Source of the DNA: Capitella teleta
Lineage: Eukaryota > Annelida > Polychaeta > Capitellidae
NCBI GenBank assembly: GCA_000328365.1
Contig: KB305899.1
Span: forward strand, 82,084 to 146,083
Direction: 5' to 3'
DNA: 64,000 nt
Positions within the stretch are counted from its first letter, which is position 1. Every line of letters begins with the position of its first letter. The position numbers were made by a program, and so were the translations under genes. The notes beneath the pieces were generated by a model. That model did no database searches. It was given only the letters and a program-made list of their open reading frames with translations, and was not told the DNA's origin. Of the stretch, positions 62,065-64,000 are shown in pieces.

Positions 62065-63978
62065 TCAATGGAGCTCGATGAATTTATGCAGGCTCTCAGG
62101 GACCTCTCCTTCATAAGCAATCTTACGGATTTTAATCATTCGCGCTGCCAGACATTTCAAAGTCACATGATCCAGAGGCCTCAGTTGCAGAGGCAACTGG
62201 GTCAAACCGTCACTTGCAAGTTTTCCACGCTTATTACGAGCGTCCAAATGAGCTCCACTTGCGATGAGCACTTCGGCTAACTTTGCAAGTTCTGTCGGTG
62301 CAACGATTTTCTTCAGTTTGGAGCAGAGGTGCAAAGGCGTGTCTTTCCTGTCGTCTGAGGCGTTCACATCAGCCCCGCACTCAACCAGAAGCTCAACAAC
62401 TTGTTTGTTTGGAAACTTCGAGTAAAATTCTTTTCTGACGAACGAAGTCTGGCGAACCATTGCTAAGTGAAGCAGCGAGCGACCGTCCGCCACGCTGCAA
62501 TTTGTATTCAATAATTGTTGAATTCTGCGCCTGAAGGCTAGGATGTCGTTTGGGTCAGAGGCGATCAGATTGACGAGGAGAATGGTGTGCAGAAGAAGCA
62601 GAACAAGGGTTTGGAATTCCTCTTCGGAAGCGGTCTGCTGGATGCAATTCATCCTGCAGAGAAATATGGCCTCCACATCATCGCAGATCGTGTTGAAGAT
62701 TGACGAGACATCTTCATAGCGCACGGCTTCATTTGTGAATCCACCAGAGTGCTCTTCATTAATCTCCAGAAAGAGCTTGCAAAGTGTCTGCAGGGTATGC
62801 AGGCCCCCTTGAGTGACGCGCTCATTCAGGCAGTGATGCAGGTTGAAGGCGTACTTCCAGAGGTCCACGCAGCGCTGATAGCTGTGTGAGTCAGCGTAAA
62901 CGGCTCCCCTGTACATCAAACCAAACAAGGTGTCTTTGTGGCCAGGGCCCAACAATCGCTCTCTCACCATCAGCGATTGCATGTACACTCGGTCAGAAGA
63001 AGCGGTCAATGCTGTCAGTTCTTCCATCGTGATGGCTTCAACCTGGTTCATGTATGCTTGGAGAGGGGGCTTGATGTCATCAGGGGAGAGCATCACGTTG
63101 TGCTCTTGCCTTAAAAGCATTGCAGTCTGCCATTCCTGCAAGGCCTTTTGAATGTCATTCTTTTCGTCAACAAAATTTGTTCCCAATAATTCGTGGGATT
63201 CGATTTTGCACTGAATGGATGGCTGCGAATGCTGCATGAGCACAGCCAGGATACTAGGGGAGCCGCGGAGAGAGGCAGTTCGAAAAGCATCGTCTCCGAG
63301 ACAGTTCTTCATGTTGACGTCGGCACCTTGTTTCAAGAGCAACTCTACTGTATCCATTCTATCCTCACGTATAGCATAATGCAGGGCGGCGTTTCCAGAA
63401 TTCTTCTGTGCGTTTACAGAGACGTTATTCTCGATCAGGAAGCGACAGAGGTCGACACTCTGTACGGAGCTCATGAGGCACGTTACTCCATCCGCGTTGG
63501 GTTTATGTATATCCGCACCGTGTTCAAAGAGCAGTTTCACGGTTTCTAAATCCGTCGCGTAGCAGGCACAGTGAACGGGTGTGCTCTGGGTGTCTGGTGT
63601 GGCGTTCACATCAGCACCGTGGTTCAGCAATGCTTTCAGGACGTCTTTGTGGTTCGACATAACTGAATACCACAGCGGAGTGACCATGTGCTTGCTGTGA
63701 CTCTCTGCTTGGAAATACACTCCTCTTTGCTCGATGTCAGCGTCGCATTCGTCGAGAAAATAGTTCACAAAGTGAACAAGACCTTGCTCGCAGGCCACGA
63801 ACAAAGCAGCGTTGCCGTCAAACGTCTTGGTGACAACACGCTTTCGATCCTCTCTGTTCTTATTCTTCATGATGATTTTGGCTCTTGCAAAACGATCCCC
63901 CTCCACGCAGCGCAGGAGTTTACTCGCCAGGCGGCCAACCGCCGCCTCGTTCAAGGCAGCATACGTCAAATGATTCAT
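62065..63978 (-). CDS. FEM1: FEM1-family CUL2 E3-ligase substrate receptor (FEM1A/C-like), single exon
   Basis: Substrate receptor of CRL2 ubiquitin ligases that reads C-terminal degrons. 637 residues in one exon versus about 617-669 in FEM1A/B/C. The N terminus MNHLTYAALNEAAVGRL aligns with MDLKTAVFNAARDGKL, which fixes the start. A strong acceptor (tttttcctag) sits 2 nt before it, so a 5' UTR intron is likely. Ankyrin repeats span about 50-260 (ALFVACEQGLVHFV, TPLWYSVMSNHKDVLKALLN, ALHYAIREDRMDTVELLL). The TPR-like part has LMVRERLLGPGHKDT and YRGAVYADS. C-terminal ankyrins contain LLVECGADVNASDD, and the VHL-box end is VTLKCLAARMI. Best overall match is FEM1C. The FEM1C position Asp126 (CFDG) reads CYAT here. 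Orthology to a single vertebrate FEM1 is not settled. Confidence 0.95.
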   Translation of the reverse strand: MNHLTYAALNEAAVGRLASKLLRCVEGDRFARAKIIMKNKNREDRKRVVTKTFDGNAALFVACEQGLVHFVNYFLDECDADIEQRGVYFQAESHSKHMVTPLWYSVMSNHKDVLKALLNHGADVNATPDTQSTPVHCACYATDLETVKLLFEHGADIHKPNADGVTCLMSSVQSVDLCRFLIENNVSVNAQKNSGNAALHYAIREDRMDTVELLLKQGADVNMKNCLGDDAFRTASLRGSPSILAVLMQHSQPSIQCKIESHELLGTNFVDEKNDIQKALQEWQTAMLLRQEHNVMLSPDDIKPPLQAYMNQVEAITMEELTALTASSDRVYMQSLMVRERLLGPGHKDTLFGLMYRGAVYADSHSYQRCVDLWKYAFNLHHCLNERVTQGGLHTLQTLCKLFLEINEEHSGGFTNEAVRYEDVSSIFNTICDDVEAIFLCRMNCIQQTASEEEFQTLVLLLLHTILLVNLIASDPNDILAFRRRIQQLLNTNCSVADGRSLLHLAMVRQTSFVRKEFYSKFPNKQVVELLVECGADVNASDDRKDTPLHLCSKLKKIVAPTELAKLAEVLIASGAHLDARNKRGKLASDGLTQLPLQLRPLDHVTLKCLAARMIKIRKIAYEGEVPESLHKFIELH

Positions 63979-64000
63979 TCTAGGAAAAATGAATAACGTG

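Overview
The window is nuclear DNA of an animal, most likely an invertebrate bilaterian. The evidence is spliceosomal genes with many small exons, introns that are often only about 46-60 nt, animal-only families (a DOCK3/4-type Rac exchange factor, a neuronal-type three-Ig protein, FEM1) and abundant small DNA transposons. I could not name the species. There are no bacterial operons, rRNA genes or CRISPR arrays. Gene models below were built by matching splice-site phase and protein-family similarity by eye.

Layout. (1) 1556-3627 (+): HSPA14-like Hsp70, 13 exons seen, first coding exon not found. (2) 3999-22188 (-): a complete DOCK3/4-type gene, 47 coding exons, 1771 codons, convergent with HSPA14. 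Its long introns are swollen by DNA-transposon remnants. (3) 22189-33983: an 11.8-kb spacer with the DOCK promoter (CRE site), a Tc1 relic, a giant hairpin with ~278-bp arms, twin small hairpins and microsatellites. (4) 33984-50621 (-): a secreted three-Ig-domain protein whose signal-peptide exon lies ~10 kb from the rest. (5) 53920-55502 (-): a four-EF-hand calmodulin/troponin-C-like protein with a GC-AG intron. (6) 56031-57420 (+): a LINE reverse-transcriptase relic containing a long (ATT)n array. (7) 58833-60109 (+): a two-exon multi-pass membrane protein of an uncharacterised family. (8) about 61285-61670 (+): a second LINE relic. (9) 62065-63978 (-): a single-exon FEM1 ankyrin protein.

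The genes do not form an obvious pathway. HSPA14 acts at the ribosome, DOCK activates Rac at membranes, the Ig protein is extracellular, the EF-hand protein senses Ca2+, and FEM1 is a CUL2 ubiquitin-ligase receptor. The points most worth a second look are the giant hairpin, the FEM1 whose known degron-reading acidic residue is replaced, a transposon insertion that duplicated a DOCK splice acceptor, an inverted transposon pair bracketing DOCK exons 2-26, competing splice donors in the Ig gene, and a 10-mer (CATAACGCAC) present six times.
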